Assembly (NCBI RefSeq): GCF_023652955.1
Contig: NZ_JAKLOY010000002.1
Coordinates: 372,001-436,000 of the forward strand
DNA: 64,000 bases
DNA from: Geomonas sp. Red32
Lineage (GTDB): Bacteria; Desulfobacterota; Desulfuromonadia; Geobacterales; Geobacteraceae
Direction of reading: 5' to 3'
Shown here: one piece after another, positions 1-9,736 of the stretch
How the letters are laid out: every line of letters begins with the position of its first letter
Numbering within the stretch: the stretch's first letter is position 1
The notes under the pieces: model-generated
The model's database searches: none
The model's input: the letters and a program-made list of their open reading frames with translations, nothing else
Told to the model about the DNA's origin: nothing
Program-made: the position numbers and the translations under genes

Positions 1-555
1 CTGGCGGAAACCGCTGGCCCGGCCGATGACGACGGCACTCTGCAATCCCATCTTCCCGGTGAGCGCCGCGTAGAGGTTGGCCATTCCTTCGCACACCCCT
101 CTCTTCGCGGCGAGCACCCCTTCGGGGCTCTGGTCGCCGCCGTGCTGTCCGTACCTTCTTTGCCACTTGGAAGCGTTGTCGTAGTAGATGTTGGAGCGGA
201 CCCAGGCAAAAGCGGCGTAGGCCTTGTCCCTGTCGGAGGTCGCGCTTTGCAGCAGGGTTTTGGCCAACAGATCGAGCTCCGTCAGCGGCTGGGGAGCTGC
301 CGCGGGCGGCTCTTCCCGCTTCGAGAGGGTCATCGGCGTCCGGGTGGGCTCTTTGGGCTTGGCCACCACCGGGATGTCATCGGGCTGGTCGAACCCCTTG
401 AGCGGGACCGCTTTCTTCCGGTATTTCGGTGGAATGGTCCTGGAATCGTCGGTGAAATGCTGGGTCCCCCGGCTGTCCGTCCAGGTGAAGACTTCGGCGA
501 ACAGCATGCCGGACCACAGCAACAACAACGCCGATGCGAGAAGTATCGCCCTCAT
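1..555 (-). CDS. Transglutaminase-like protein with N-terminal DUF4124-type domain (3' end outside window)
   Basis: Only the first 185 codons are in the window; the C-terminus lies beyond base 1. Translation gives a signal peptide (MRAILLASALLLLWSGMLFA) followed by EVFTWTDSRGTQHFTDD, which is the usual pattern of the small DUF4124 domain of exported proteobacterial proteins. After a proline-rich linker comes a transglutaminase/protease-like core with KRGVCEGMANLYAAL at about residues 155-169, whose Cys would be the nucleophile. The His and Asp of the triad would lie outside the window. The ATG is preceded by AGGAAGG. It sits 23 bp downstream of the metallophosphatase on the same strand, so the two are probably cotranscribed. 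Substrate unknown; an envelope peptidase or crosslinking role is inference. Confidence 0.75.
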   Translation of the reverse strand, partial: MRAILLASALLLLWSGMLFAEVFTWTDSRGTQHFTDDSRTIPPKYRKKAVPLKGFDQPDDIPVVAKPKEPTRTPMTLSKREEPPAAAPQPLTELDLLAKTLLQSATSDRDKAYAAFAWVRSNIYYDNASKWQRRYGQHGGDQSPEGVLAAKRGVCEGMANLYAALTGKMGLQSAVVIGRASGFRQ

Positions 556-578
556 TACCTTCCTTTCTGGATCGTCGT

Positions 579-1595
579 CTACTGGGGCAAGGTGTAGTCG
601 AATCTGTCAGACTCGGTGATCTTGCCGCCATCGATGGTTTTCAAGACCGCGGTGGCCTTCCTGCCGTCGATGGTGACGACGAGGTACCCCGGCTTGGAGA
701 TGATACGCTTCTCCGGCTTCAACTTGGAGTCGCGGTACCCGCCGGAATAGTTATAAAAGGGGGCCCCGCCGTTCCCGACCAGCATCTGGCGGATTGGCCG
801 TCCGGCGGCGTCGGCCATCTCGCCACGGTCGTAGAGATGGTCGTGACCGCAAAAATACATCCTGCCGTTGTTGGCGCCTATGGCATCCCACAATGCATCT
901 CTCGTGGCGGTGTTGCAGGAGAGGTTGTCTTCGTGCATGACACTAAAGGCGGGAAAGTGGCCGAAAATGAAGAGGTGCTGGCGCTTGCTGGCCTTTACCG
1001 TGGCGTCGAGCCAGCTCCGGTCGTAGGAAAGGTAATTCACCTGCTCGTCGAGCCCAATGAAGAGCGCGTTCTTGTGGGGATAAGCAAAGGTTACCCCCTT
1101 CTCCCCCTCGGGACCGTTGCCGGGGACATCGCCGCCGAAATTCCGCAGCCAGATCTGGAGCGCTTCCGGGTTTGGGCGGAGGGGGCGGCATTCGTCGTGA
1201 GGAAAATAGTCACGACTGAGATATTCGTGATTGCCCCGCACCGGCAGCACAGGGATCCCGGCCTCGTACACCGGCGACATGACCTTTCGCCAGTTCTTGA
1301 GCTGGGTATCGAAGGAAGCGGCAGGGGCACACTTGTAGGCATTGCCGATGACCAGATCGCCCGGTACGAGCACCAGCTCCGGCTTTTCGGAAGCCACCGC
1401 CCGGGCTATCCGGCCAAGGACGGCACCGTTCACTCCGCTTTCGCCGCCGGGGGCACACGGGTCGCTCCGGGTGTCGGAGAGGACGACGAACCGCCACGGC
1501 TTTTCCGGCGCGGCATCCTGGGCCAGAGAAGGAACGGAGCATACCAGCAGCAGGATCGACGCGAAGCTCCAGATGAGGTGTCGTGCTGATTTCAT
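579..1595 (-). CDS. Exported calcineurin-like metallophosphatase
   Basis: 338 aa with a signal peptide cleaved near residue 25 (PSLAQ). The dinuclear metal-site motifs of the calcineurin-like phosphoesterase fold appear in order: a first Asp in VVLSDTR (about residue 41), PGDL, RGNHE, GHFP and GHDH. This supports a secreted metal-dependent phosphoesterase; the substrate cannot be told from sequence. The ATG follows AGGAGG at short spacing. It is first in a two-gene unit with the transglutaminase-like gene. Not long enough or motif-matched to be a 5'-nucleotidase of the UshA type. Confidence 0.85.
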   Translation of the reverse strand: MKSARHLIWSFASILLLVCSVPSLAQDAAPEKPWRFVVLSDTRSDPCAPGGESGVNGAVLGRIARAVASEKPELVLVPGDLVIGNAYKCAPAASFDTQLKNWRKVMSPVYEAGIPVLPVRGNHEYLSRDYFPHDECRPLRPNPEALQIWLRNFGGDVPGNGPEGEKGVTFAYPHKNALFIGLDEQVNYLSYDRSWLDATVKASKRQHLFIFGHFPAFSVMHEDNLSCNTATRDALWDAIGANNGRMYFCGHDHLYDRGEMADAAGRPIRQMLVGNGGAPFYNYSGGYRDSKLKPEKRIISKPGYLVVTIDGRKATAVLKTIDGGKITESDRFDYTLPQ

Positions 1596-1828
1596 ATTCC
1601 TCCTTCACCGCCTGCAAACAGGGCGGCTACATGACAAGAGCAAGAGAGCTGGGGGTACCGTTCAGGAGCCGATGAAAAGGACAAGAACCCTCTGGCATCA
1701 TATTGAGAAACACCGAACTCTTCCCATTGCCTAACACGGCCGCGTCATAGGACCATAAATCATGTCAATTAGCAATACTTTGAAGGTCTCCCTCTGATCG
1801 ACAGCAAGCAGTCCACAGGGATTCTCGT

Positions 1829-2223
1829 TCGGCGGAATCTCGATTGCCCGGCCGGAATCTCGATTGCCCGGCCGGAATCTCAATTGCCCGGCCGGAATCT
1901 CAATTGCTCGGTAGAAATCTCAATTGCTCGGCGGGAATCTCAATTGCTCGGCGGGAATCTCAATTGCTCGGCAGAAATCTCAATTGCTCGGCAGAAATCT
2001 CAATTGCTCGGCAGAAATCTCAATTGTTCGGCGGAAATCTCAATTGCTCGGCGGAAATCTGAATTGCTCGGCGGAAATCTGAATTGCTCGGCAGAAATCT
2101 GAATTGCTCGGCAGAAATCTCAATTGCTCGGCGGAAATCTCAATTGCTCGGCGGAAATCTCAATTGCTCGGCGGAAATCTCAATTGCTCGGCGAAAATCT
2201 CAATTGCCCGGCGGGAATCTCGA
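1829..2223. repeat. 20-bp tandem repeat array, about 20 copies
   Basis: The unit GGAATCTCAATTGCTCGGCG recurs with an exact 20-bp period: the AATCT of each unit ends at 1840, 1860 and so on to 2220. A degenerate partial copy lies just upstream. Units at the two ends share CCCGG and CGATTG or CGGGAA variants, while central units drift (GGTAG, GGCAG, GAATTG), a pattern expected from copy-number slippage and local homogenisation. Each unit carries the palindrome CAATTG. Because 20 is not a multiple of 3, the array is open in several frames and yields spurious ORFs. The rest of the 1596-2369 gap shows only the terminator listed separately. Confidence 0.97.
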
Positions 2224-2307
2224 TGGGTAGGGAGGCATCGATTCGGAGGAGAGGGGCTGGAATAGGCCGAAGGGGGTACTTCGCGAAGGAGTCGCGCCGT
2301 TTGGGAC

Positions 2308-2340
2308 AAAAAAAGGCCCCGCCGGTGGGCGGGGCCTTTT
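2308..2340 (-). terminator. Intrinsic terminator after the sec/TPR operon
   Basis: A perfect 13-bp stem AAAAGGCCCCGCC / GGCGGGGCCTTTT with a 4-base loop. Read on the minus strand it ends in seven T. It lies 30 bp past the stop of the TPR gene and probably ends the yajC-secD-secF-TPR transcript. Confidence 0.9.
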
Positions 2341-2369
2341 CTGTCACGGCTTTAACAAGCGGAGAGGCT

Positions 2370-2966
2370 TTAGTTCCCCCCCATACCGGCGGGGGGCATC
2401 CCTTTTCCCATGCCGGCCGGCATGGCGGAAAGGTCGGCCTTGATCTGCTGGGCAGTCGGGCTGGTGGAATCGAACTGGAGATACTTCGTCCAGATTTCCT
2501 TGGCCTTCTCGGGCTGCTTGAGATCGGCCATGTACACCACACCGAGGTTGTACAGACTCTGCAGGTGCTTGGGATCGATCGACTGCGCCTTCTCGAAGTT
2601 GGCGATGGCCTTGTCGTACCAGCCGATCTTGCGGTACATGATCCCCTGGTCGGTCATGGCGTTAACGTTCTTCGGATCCAGCTCGATCACCTTCGAGTAG
2701 GCATTGACGGCCTTTTGGGCCTGATCGGTATCGAAGTAGTCGTTGGCGAGCTGGTTCCAAACCTGGGCGTTGGTCGGGTCCTTCGCCACGATCTTCTCGG
2801 CCTCGGCGATCCGCTTCTGGTAATCCATCGGGGAACCTGCCCCCTGAGGGATCGACACCTCCGCCGGAAGCTGCTGCTTGTGGCCGGCGATGTTGATGAC
2901 CAGGTAGCCGCCGAGCAGGCCGATGATGGCGGCCACGACGAGGGTAAGAACGTTCTCCTTGCTCAC
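2370..2966 (-). CDS. Membrane-anchored TPR protein
   Basis: 198 aa. Residues about 5-27 form one N-terminal membrane anchor (VLTLVVAAIIGLLGGYLVI), followed by about three tetratricopeptide repeats (DPTNAQVWNQLANDYF, DPKNVNAMTDQGIMY, DPKHLQSLYNLGVVY) and a Met/Gly/Pro-rich tail. The start is GTG, chosen because AAGGAG lies 7 bases upstream. It starts 10 bp after secF and is probably cotranscribed with secDF. TPRs usually mediate protein-protein contact; a role near the Sec translocon is inference from position. Confidence 0.85.
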   Translation of the reverse strand: MSKENVLTLVVAAIIGLLGGYLVINIAGHKQQLPAEVSIPQGAGSPMDYQKRIAEAEKIVAKDPTNAQVWNQLANDYFDTDQAQKAVNAYSKVIELDPKNVNAMTDQGIMYRKIGWYDKAIANFEKAQSIDPKHLQSLYNLGVVYMADLKQPEKAKEIWTKYLQFDSTSPTAQQIKADLSAMPAGMGKGMPPAGMGGN

Positions 2967-2976
2967 GGAAATCTCC

Positions 2977-3879
2977 TTAGGCTTTCGCCTCTTCAGCGGG
3001 TTTCTCCCACAGGGCTACGATGGGGCTGGCCACAAAGATGGAGGAGTAAGTGCCAACCAGCACGCCGCAAAGAAGTGCGAAAGCGAAGTCGTGAATCACC
3101 TCGCCCCCGAAGAGGAAGAGGGTGACGGCCGCCAGGAAGACGGTCAGCGAGGTGACGATGGTACGGGAAAGGACCTCGTTGATGCTGCGGTTGAACACCT
3201 GCGGGAGCGGGTCCTTGAGGCTCTTGTGCAGATTCTCGCGGATACGGTCGAAGACGACGACGGTATCGGTGAGCGAGTAGCCGGCGATGGTCAGCACGGC
3301 GGTGATGAAGAGGAGGTTGACCTCCTTGCCGGACGCGTAGAAGACGGCGATCATGAAAAGGACGTCGTGCATCGTGGCGACCACCGCCCCTACCCCGAAC
3401 TTGTAGTCGAAGCGCCAGGCGATGTAGACGATGATCCCCAGCATGGAGATGATCACCGCGATCATGGTGTCGTGCTTGAGCTTGTCACCGATGGACGGGC
3501 CTATCTCGGTGGAGCTTTCCACGGTGTAGGGGTTGCCGGGGAGCTCCTTCTTGAAGGCAGCCTCGACGGAGTCGGCGACCTTGCCGCTCTTACGCATCTT
3601 GACCAGGAGCTTGTTCCCCTCCTTGATCTCCTGCAGGTCGACTTCCTTAATCCCTTCCTTGGAGAGCGCGGCACGAGCCTGCTCGGTGCTGATCGGCTGG
3701 GCGAACTTGAGCTGGATCTCGGTGCCGCCGGAGAAGTCGATCCCCATGTTGGCGGCGCCGCGGGCGATCTGGACGATCCCGATAATCCCGAGAATGGCGA
3801 AGATACCGGAGATGACGAAGGAAACCTTCCTCATCCCGATGAAGTCGATGTTGGTTTTTCCAAGCAGTTCCATTGACAT
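2977..3879 (-). CDS. secF: Protein translocase subunit SecF
   Basis: 300 aa, the normal SecF length. It has the SecF N-terminus with a first membrane helix followed by MGIDFSGGTEIQL, a periplasmic domain, then five further hydrophobic segments including YSLTDTVVVFDRIREN, the conserved RND-type signature. With SecD it uses the proton-motive force to help pull preproteins across the inner membrane. A GGGGAGGGG sequence precedes the ATG. It lies 12 bp downstream of secD in the standard yajC-secD-secF order. Confidence 0.97.
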   Translation of the reverse strand: MSMELLGKTNIDFIGMRKVSFVISGIFAILGIIGIVQIARGAANMGIDFSGGTEIQLKFAQPISTEQARAALSKEGIKEVDLQEIKEGNKLLVKMRKSGKVADSVEAAFKKELPGNPYTVESSTEIGPSIGDKLKHDTMIAVIISMLGIIVYIAWRFDYKFGVGAVVATMHDVLFMIAVFYASGKEVNLLFITAVLTIAGYSLTDTVVVFDRIRENLHKSLKDPLPQVFNRSINEVLSRTIVTSLTVFLAAVTLFLFGGEVIHDFAFALLCGVLVGTYSSIFVASPIVALWEKPAEEAKA

Positions 3880-3891
3880 GGTCCCCTCCCC

Positions 3892-5493
3892 TTATATGCT
3901 CAGTCGCTTCACGTGGACGCGGTCCAGGAAGGCATCGAAGATGACCTTGGTGCCGACCAGCGACGTGAAGAGGTTGATGATGACACCAAGACTCAGGGAG
4001 ACGGCGAAACCCTTGACCGGGCCGGTGCCGAACTGGAAGAGAACGGCGGCGGTGATCAGCGTGGTGACGTGCGAGTCCATGATGGTCAAAAACGCCTTGT
4101 CGTAGCCGGCATCGAGCGCCGCGTGTGGCGTCTTGCCGAGCTTCAACTCCTCACGGATCCTCTCGAAGATGAGGACGTTGGAGTCGACCGACATACCGAC
4201 GAGGAGGACGATTGCGGCGATGCCCGGCAGGGTCAGGGTGGCGCCCAGGGCGGCCAGGGCTCCCATCAGGTAGACCAAGTTGAGCACCATACCGAAGTTG
4301 GCGACCATACCGGCGGCCTTGTAGTAGATCCCCATGAAGACGACGACCAGCGCCACACCGGCCAGACCGGCCATGAGCCCCTTGCGGATCGAGTCCTGAC
4401 CTAAGGACGGACCGACGGTGACGTTCTGGAGGATCTTGACCGGTGCGGGGAGCGAACCGGCACGGAGCACGATGGCCAGGTCGGCGGCCTCCTTCTCGGT
4501 GAAGGAACCGGAGATCTGGGCGCTGCCGCCGGAGATCCTTTCGCGGATGACCGGGGCGGAGTAGACGTTGCTGTCGAGCACGATGGCGAAACGCTTGCCG
4601 ACGTTGGCAGCGGTCACCTGGTCGAAGAGACGGGCGCCGGTGGAGTTGAACTCGATGGCGACGTACGGCTGGTTGTACTGGGAATCGATCCTGATCTGGG
4701 CGTCAGTCAAAAGGTCGCCGGTGATCATCGCCTTCTTCTTCACCACGATCGGGGTCTCGGAAACGGCGCCGGTGGTGGCGTCGGCCTTCTTCTCGAAGAG
4801 GAGCTCGTCGTCCTCGGGAATGCTCGTCGGAGTGGCGGTGGCGGCGTTCACGTTCTCGTCCACGAGCTTGAACTCGAGGCGGGCGGTCTTGCCGATCAGG
4901 TCGATGGCGCGCTTGGGATCCTTGATGCCCGGGAGCTGGACGACGATGTGGTCGACCCCCTCGCGCTGGATCACCGGCTCGGAGACGCCGAACTGGTCAA
5001 TCCTGTTACGGATGGTCTCCAGTGCCTGGGCGACGGCGCGGTCTTTACGGACTTGGGCCTCTTTCTCGTTGATGCGAAGCTGCAGGTTGACGAAGCCCCC
5101 CTGGTCCATGGCCGGAAGGATCTCGAGGTCGGGATACTTCTTCTTGACCATCTTCTGGACGTTGTCGGCGGTGGCGCGATCGTACAGGACCATCTGGACC
5201 TTGTCGGAGCCGAGCTTGCCGATGCTCTTGAAGCGAAGCTTCTGGGAGTTGAGGGAATCCTCCAGGTCGGTGGCGATCAGGTCCAGGGAGCCCTCGACCG
5301 CCTTCTGGGTCTCTACCTCCATAACAAGGTGAGTACCCCCCTGCAGGTCAAGACCGAGATGGATCTTGTCCTTGGGAAGCACCCCGCTCCACCAGGAAGG
5401 GAGCTGGGAAGCGAGCGTCGGCACCATGTAGATGCACGAGGCGATAATAAAAACAGCGATGAGGGAGATACGCCAGGTATAGCCTTTCGTCAT
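3892..5493 (-). CDS. secD: Protein translocase subunit SecD
   Basis: 533 aa. N-terminal membrane helix, then LGLDLQGGTHLVMEV (the SecD signature), a large periplasmic P1 domain with RIDQFGVSEP, and a C-terminal RND-like bundle with MSVDSNVLIFERIREEL. Partner of SecF in the accessory translocase complex that drives late stages of export. Follows yajC by about 30 bp. Confidence 0.97.
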   Translation of the reverse strand: MTKGYTWRISLIAVFIIASCIYMVPTLASQLPSWWSGVLPKDKIHLGLDLQGGTHLVMEVETQKAVEGSLDLIATDLEDSLNSQKLRFKSIGKLGSDKVQMVLYDRATADNVQKMVKKKYPDLEILPAMDQGGFVNLQLRINEKEAQVRKDRAVAQALETIRNRIDQFGVSEPVIQREGVDHIVVQLPGIKDPKRAIDLIGKTARLEFKLVDENVNAATATPTSIPEDDELLFEKKADATTGAVSETPIVVKKKAMITGDLLTDAQIRIDSQYNQPYVAIEFNSTGARLFDQVTAANVGKRFAIVLDSNVYSAPVIRERISGGSAQISGSFTEKEAADLAIVLRAGSLPAPVKILQNVTVGPSLGQDSIRKGLMAGLAGVALVVVFMGIYYKAAGMVANFGMVLNLVYLMGALAALGATLTLPGIAAIVLLVGMSVDSNVLIFERIREELKLGKTPHAALDAGYDKAFLTIMDSHVTTLITAAVLFQFGTGPVKGFAVSLSLGVIINLFTSLVGTKVIFDAFLDRVHVKRLSI

Positions 5494-5523
5494 GGAAAAG
5501 CTCCTTTCGGGAGTTTGATGATG

Positions 5524-5847
5524 CTAGTCCTTCTTGACCGTTGCGATGTAGCCCTTGTTGATCTTGACGTTGACGCCCGGAGCGATCTCCAGGGTCACTA
5601 CCTGGTCGTCGAGGTTGGTCACCTTGCCGTGCATACCGCCGGCGGTCACTACCTGGTCCCCTTTCTTGAGGGCATCCAAAAGGACCCGGTGCTCCTTGGC
5701 CTTTTTCTGCTGAGGCCTGATGAGGAGGAAGTAAAAGATGGCGAACATCAAGATGAGGGGAATCATCCCCTGAAACTGGGCCAGCGGCCCGGCCGAACCA
5801 GCGGCTCCGCCGGACGGGGGCGCCATAGCAAACGCCAAACCAAACAT
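5524..5847 (-). CDS. yajC: Preprotein translocase accessory subunit YajC
   Basis: 107 aa. Short N-terminus, one membrane helix (MIPLILMFAIFYFLLIRPQQ) with the RPQQKK motif typical of YajC, then a small beta-rich cytoplasmic domain. GGAGG precedes the ATG. First gene of the secDF module, and about 240 bp downstream of tgt, an arrangement common in proteobacteria. Confidence 0.96.
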   Translation of the reverse strand: MFGLAFAMAPPSGGAAGSAGPLAQFQGMIPLILMFAIFYFLLIRPQQKKAKEHRVLLDALKKGDQVVTAGGMHGKVTNLDDQVVTLEIAPGVNVKINKGYIATVKKD

Positions 5848-5937
5848 ACTGTTACCTCCTGGGTGAAATGTAAGAAACGATGAAACAGTCCTGCGCTCTA
5901 GGTTCTACGTTGAAAACCGTCTGACTAATAAAATCGT

Positions 5938-6064
5938 GGAACACGGATGACACGGATCGAACGGATAAAGGCGGATTAAGCAAAACCTGCTCTTTTTGTT
6001 TAAGCTTTACCCCGTGTAATGCGGTATCCGTGTAAATCCGTTCAATCAGATTTGATCCGTGTTC
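5938..6064. repeat. Inverted pair of ATCCG 9-bp-phased repeats
   Basis: The left arm (5938-5976) read on the minus strand is a run of ATCCGNNNN units at about 9-bp spacing, ending ATCCGTGTCATCCGTGTTCC. The right arm (6026-6064) carries related units in the opposite orientation (ATCCGTT, GATCCGTGTTC), so the two can form a long imperfect hairpin between tgt and yajC. A third relative lies at 18065-18102, which marks this as a dispersed intergenic family. Confidence 0.75.
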
Positions 6065-6088
6065 TATTGCTCTTGTCTTGTAAGCCGT

Positions 6089-7222
<1,134 letters not shown>

Positions 7223-7248
7223 CTATCTGAGAAACTTCCCGCTACGCC

Positions 7249-8274
7249 CTAGCTTATGAACATCGCGTCGCCGTAACTGAAGAACCGGAAGCGCCTTGCG
7301 ACTGCCTCCCGGTAGGCGGCTGTCATGGTTTCCTGGCCGCCAAAAGCGCACACTAGCATAAATAGGGTGGATTTGGGGAGATGAAAATTTGTTATCAGAG
7401 CATCTACGGCCTTAAAAGAGTATCCGGGAAGGATAAAGATATCGGCTTCCCCCTCTCCGGCCTTAACTTCACCCGAGGCCGCCGCGTGCTCCAGTGCCCT
7501 AAGCGACGTGGTTCCCAGCGCCACCACCCTACCCCCGGCCGCCTTGCAGGCTGCGATGGCGTCGGCGGTGGATTGCGGGATCCGGTAGATCTCCCGGTGC
7601 ATGGTGTGCCGGGAGAGATCTTCCACCCGGACCGGCATGAAGGTCCCCAGCCCCACGTGCAGGGTGAGCGGCGCAATCGTCACTCCCTGCGCCCGGATGG
7701 CGTCGAGGAGCTCCGGGGTGAAATGGAGCCCCGCCGTGGGAGCGGCCACCGCCCCCTTCTCGCGGGCGAAGACGGTCTGGTACCGTTCCCGGTCCTCACC
7801 CTCCGGATTCCTTTTTATATAGGGGGGAAGCGGCATGCTCCCCGCTCCCTCCAGCCAGAGCATGAAATCGTCGGCCCCTTCGAAGAGGACGCGCCACTCG
7901 CCTTCCTCGCGGGCGGTCACCGTGGCGGTGACGCCGCCGGGAAGGAGTACCCGGCAGCCGGGTCCCGGGGTCTTGGAGGCCTTCATGAGGCAGCTCCAGA
8001 GCTCCCCCTCGCCGTTGAGCCTTCGTACCAGGAAGATCTCCACCGTGCCGCCCGATTCCTTCTTCCCGAGCAGCCGGGCCGGGATCACCCGGGTGTCGTT
8101 GAGGACCAGGACGTCTCCCGGCCTGAACAGCGAGGCGATGCCGGGGACGGTGGTTTCCCCGAGCGTCCCGTTTTCCCGGTCGACGGTCATAACCCGCGAG
8201 GCGTCGCGGCGTTCGGCCGGATGCTGGGCGATCAGCTCAGGCGGCAGTTGGTAATCGAAGTCGGAAAGGAGCAT
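7249..8274 (-). CDS. queA: S-adenosylmethionine:tRNA ribosyltransferase-isomerase QueA
   Basis: 341 aa from the ATG at 8274. That start is preferred because [17 protein letters not shown] is the standard QueA N-terminus, although an in-frame upstream start exists. QueA moves the ribosyl part of SAM to preQ1-34 in tRNA to make epoxyqueuosine. Visible: [34 protein letters not shown] and [15 protein letters not shown], all hallmark stretches. It begins one base after the stop of the SpoIID-domain gene (TAA-G-ATG), so translational coupling is likely. Confidence 0.97.
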   Translation of the reverse strand: MLLSDFDYQLPPELIAQHPAERRDASRVMTVDRENGTLGETTVPGIASLFRPGDVLVLNDTRVIPARLLGKKESGGTVEIFLVRRLNGEGELWSCLMKASKTPGPGCRVLLPGGVTATVTAREEGEWRVLFEGADDFMLWLEGAGSMPLPPYIKRNPEGEDRERYQTVFAREKGAVAAPTAGLHFTPELLDAIRAQGVTIAPLTLHVGLGTFMPVRVEDLSRHTMHREIYRIPQSTADAIAACKAAGGRVVALGTTSLRALEHAAASGEVKAGEGEADIFILPGYSFKAVDALITNFHLPKSTLFMLVCAFGGQETMTAAYREAVARRFRFFSYGDAMFIS

Positions 8275-8275
8275 C

Positions 8276-9385
8276 TTACTGGCCGTACCCCTTGGCAAGC
8301 TTCACCCCGGGATAGTAGTAGGACAGGATCTCCTGGTAATCGAAGCCGTCGGCGGCCCGCTGCTTGGCCCCCCACTGGCAAAGACCGACGCCGTGCCCGC
8401 TCCCGGTGCCGCTGATGAGTGCCTCGTCGCCGGCCATCCTGATCTCGAAGTTGGTGCTTTTCAAAACGCCGTAGCCGATCGCCTTGCGGAAGGCGACCCC
8501 GGAAACGGCTATCCGGCCCCGGGAGCCATAGACGGCGAGTTCCTGGACGCGGCCGCTTTCGTTTCTCGACTGCACCCGGATATCCTTCAACCCGCCCACC
8601 TGGTAGCCGGCCGCCCTAAGCGCCACCTCCACCTTCTTGAGCGGCAGCTTCAAATCCCAGCGCATCGGGTTCGCGTCCAGGCAGTAGCGGCAGGGGACCC
8701 CGCGCAGGTAGGGAAGCGACATCCCCCAGACGTTACGGGAATTCTCGGTATGGCCGCCGCAGTTGGAATGATAGAAGGCCTGGATGACCTTGTCGTCGTA
8801 GGTGAGGACCTCGCCGGCAGTCTCCTGCACCGCGCGGGCGGCCCGGCTGTCCTCGATATCGCACCCTTCGTAGACCTGGTCCATGACGCTCGATTCGAGC
8901 TGGTAGGGGGCACCGCGGCGGGCATTTTTCTGGTAGATCGCGTAGGAGCGGGCGATGACGGCCTGGGCCTTCACCGCCTCCAGCGGCCAGGCGGAGGAGA
9001 TCTCGCAGTTGATGAGACCGATCAGATAATCCTCGATGGGAAGCTCGTTCACCACCAAAAGCCCGCGGTCCCCCGAGGTGACCTCGACGATCCCCCGGTA
9101 CCCCTTGCCGTTCACGTCGATCCGGATGGGCGCCGAGGCGACCAGCCCGGAGATGGTGACACCGTTGGCGGTGATCCGGCTCCCGGCCCGCTTAACCTCG
9201 ATCGGCATCTCGATCCTGAGCGGTTCGCCCCGGGTGTCGGTCAGGAGCACCCCGGTACCGTCCAGCTGGAGGGTATCGCCCCCCTTGACCACGGCAACCC
9301 TGATGGTTTCCGGCCGCCAGGCAGCGGAACTGCCACCCGCGGCCAGACAGACAACCAGTATGATGAAAATCCTGAAAAAGCTCAT
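8276..9385 (-). CDS. SpoIID/LytB-domain protein
   Basis: 369 aa from the ATG giving [18 protein letters not shown], a signal peptide; the longer in-frame start would bury it. The body shows the SpoIID/LytB pattern: [48 protein letters not shown] and [15 protein letters not shown] near the C-terminus. SpoIID-type proteins are peptidoglycan lytic transglycosylases that act on denuded glycan, and homologues are common in non-sporulating deltaproteobacteria. It heads the queA-tgt unit; that linkage is positional only. Confidence 0.9.
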   Translation of the reverse strand: MSFFRIFIILVVCLAAGGSSAAWRPETIRVAVVKGGDTLQLDGTGVLLTDTRGEPLRIEMPIEVKRAGSRITANGVTISGLVASAPIRIDVNGKGYRGIVEVTSGDRGLLVVNELPIEDYLIGLINCEISSAWPLEAVKAQAVIARSYAIYQKNARRGAPYQLESSVMDQVYEGCDIEDSRAARAVQETAGEVLTYDDKVIQAFYHSNCGGHTENSRNVWGMSLPYLRGVPCRYCLDANPMRWDLKLPLKKVEVALRAAGYQVGGLKDIRVQSRNESGRVQELAVYGSRGRIAVSGVAFRKAIGYGVLKSTNFEIRMAGDEALISGTGSGHGVGLCQWGAKQRAADGFDYQEILSYYYPGVKLAKGYGQ

Positions 9386-9502
9386 GTAATCCGTGCACCA
9401 CAGGCCAACGCGGGCCCTTGCTAAAAGCCTCAAATATAAACCATGGAACTGCCCGCAAAGTCAATAATTTTATGTTTCTAAGAAAGTGCTCCGGTTGCGC
9501 GA

Positions 9503-9519
9503 TTGGCAAGCCGTTTGCT
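9503..9519 (+). promoter_or_regulatory. Sigma-54 (RpoN) -24/-12 promoter
   Basis: TTGGCAAGCCGTTTGCT matches the sigma-54 consensus YTGGCACGNNNNTTGCW, with GG and GC separated by exactly 10 bases (GG 9505-9506, GC 9517-9518). It faces the HD-GYP gene and would leave a leader of about 200 bases. An enhancer-binding activator would be required; no site was identified. Confidence 0.65.
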
Positions 9520-9565
9520 TTAATACTCATTAGATTGGCAGGCGTCATAGCGCGGCTGACAGAGA

Positions 9566-9605
9566 CCGGCAGTGGCGACACTGCTAACCGGCCGCGACGG
9601 CTTGC
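9566..9605 (+). other. Structured leader with GNRA hairpin upstream of the HD-GYP gene
   Basis: GCAGTG-GCGA-CACTGC (9569-9584) is a perfect 6-bp stem closed by a GNRA tetraloop, extended by CCG/CGG around a TAAC bulge. In addition CGGCTTGC (9598-9605) is complementary to GCAAGCCG (9506-9513). No known riboswitch consensus fits. The remainder of 9386-9736 shows no gene; a small CGCGA/TCGCG stem followed by T6 lies at 9690-9715. Confidence 0.45.
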
Positions 9606-9736
9606 AAAAGCTGGCTTTCGTTAGCTTCAACTCCCGAAATAACTGTTGCTATCTCGGTGAAATTGCGTTATATCGCTGGGCAATGACTGCGCGAAATCGC
9701 GGGCTGTAGTTTTTTATTCTATTGCGGACGGGGTCG

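Noticed and set aside
1829-2223. CRISPR array
   Set aside because: The 20-bp units are directly adjacent, without unique spacers, and no cas genes are near.
1844-2250. Open frames across the 20-bp repeat (repetitive Asn/Cys/Ser proteins)
   Set aside because: The period is not a multiple of 3, so the same repeat reads open in several frames; no ribosome site or conserved product.
9480-9720. Second c-di-GMP riboswitch before the HD-GYP gene
   Set aside because: A GNRA hairpin is present, but the GACGCAAAGCC and AGCCGGG blocks of the aptamer are absent.
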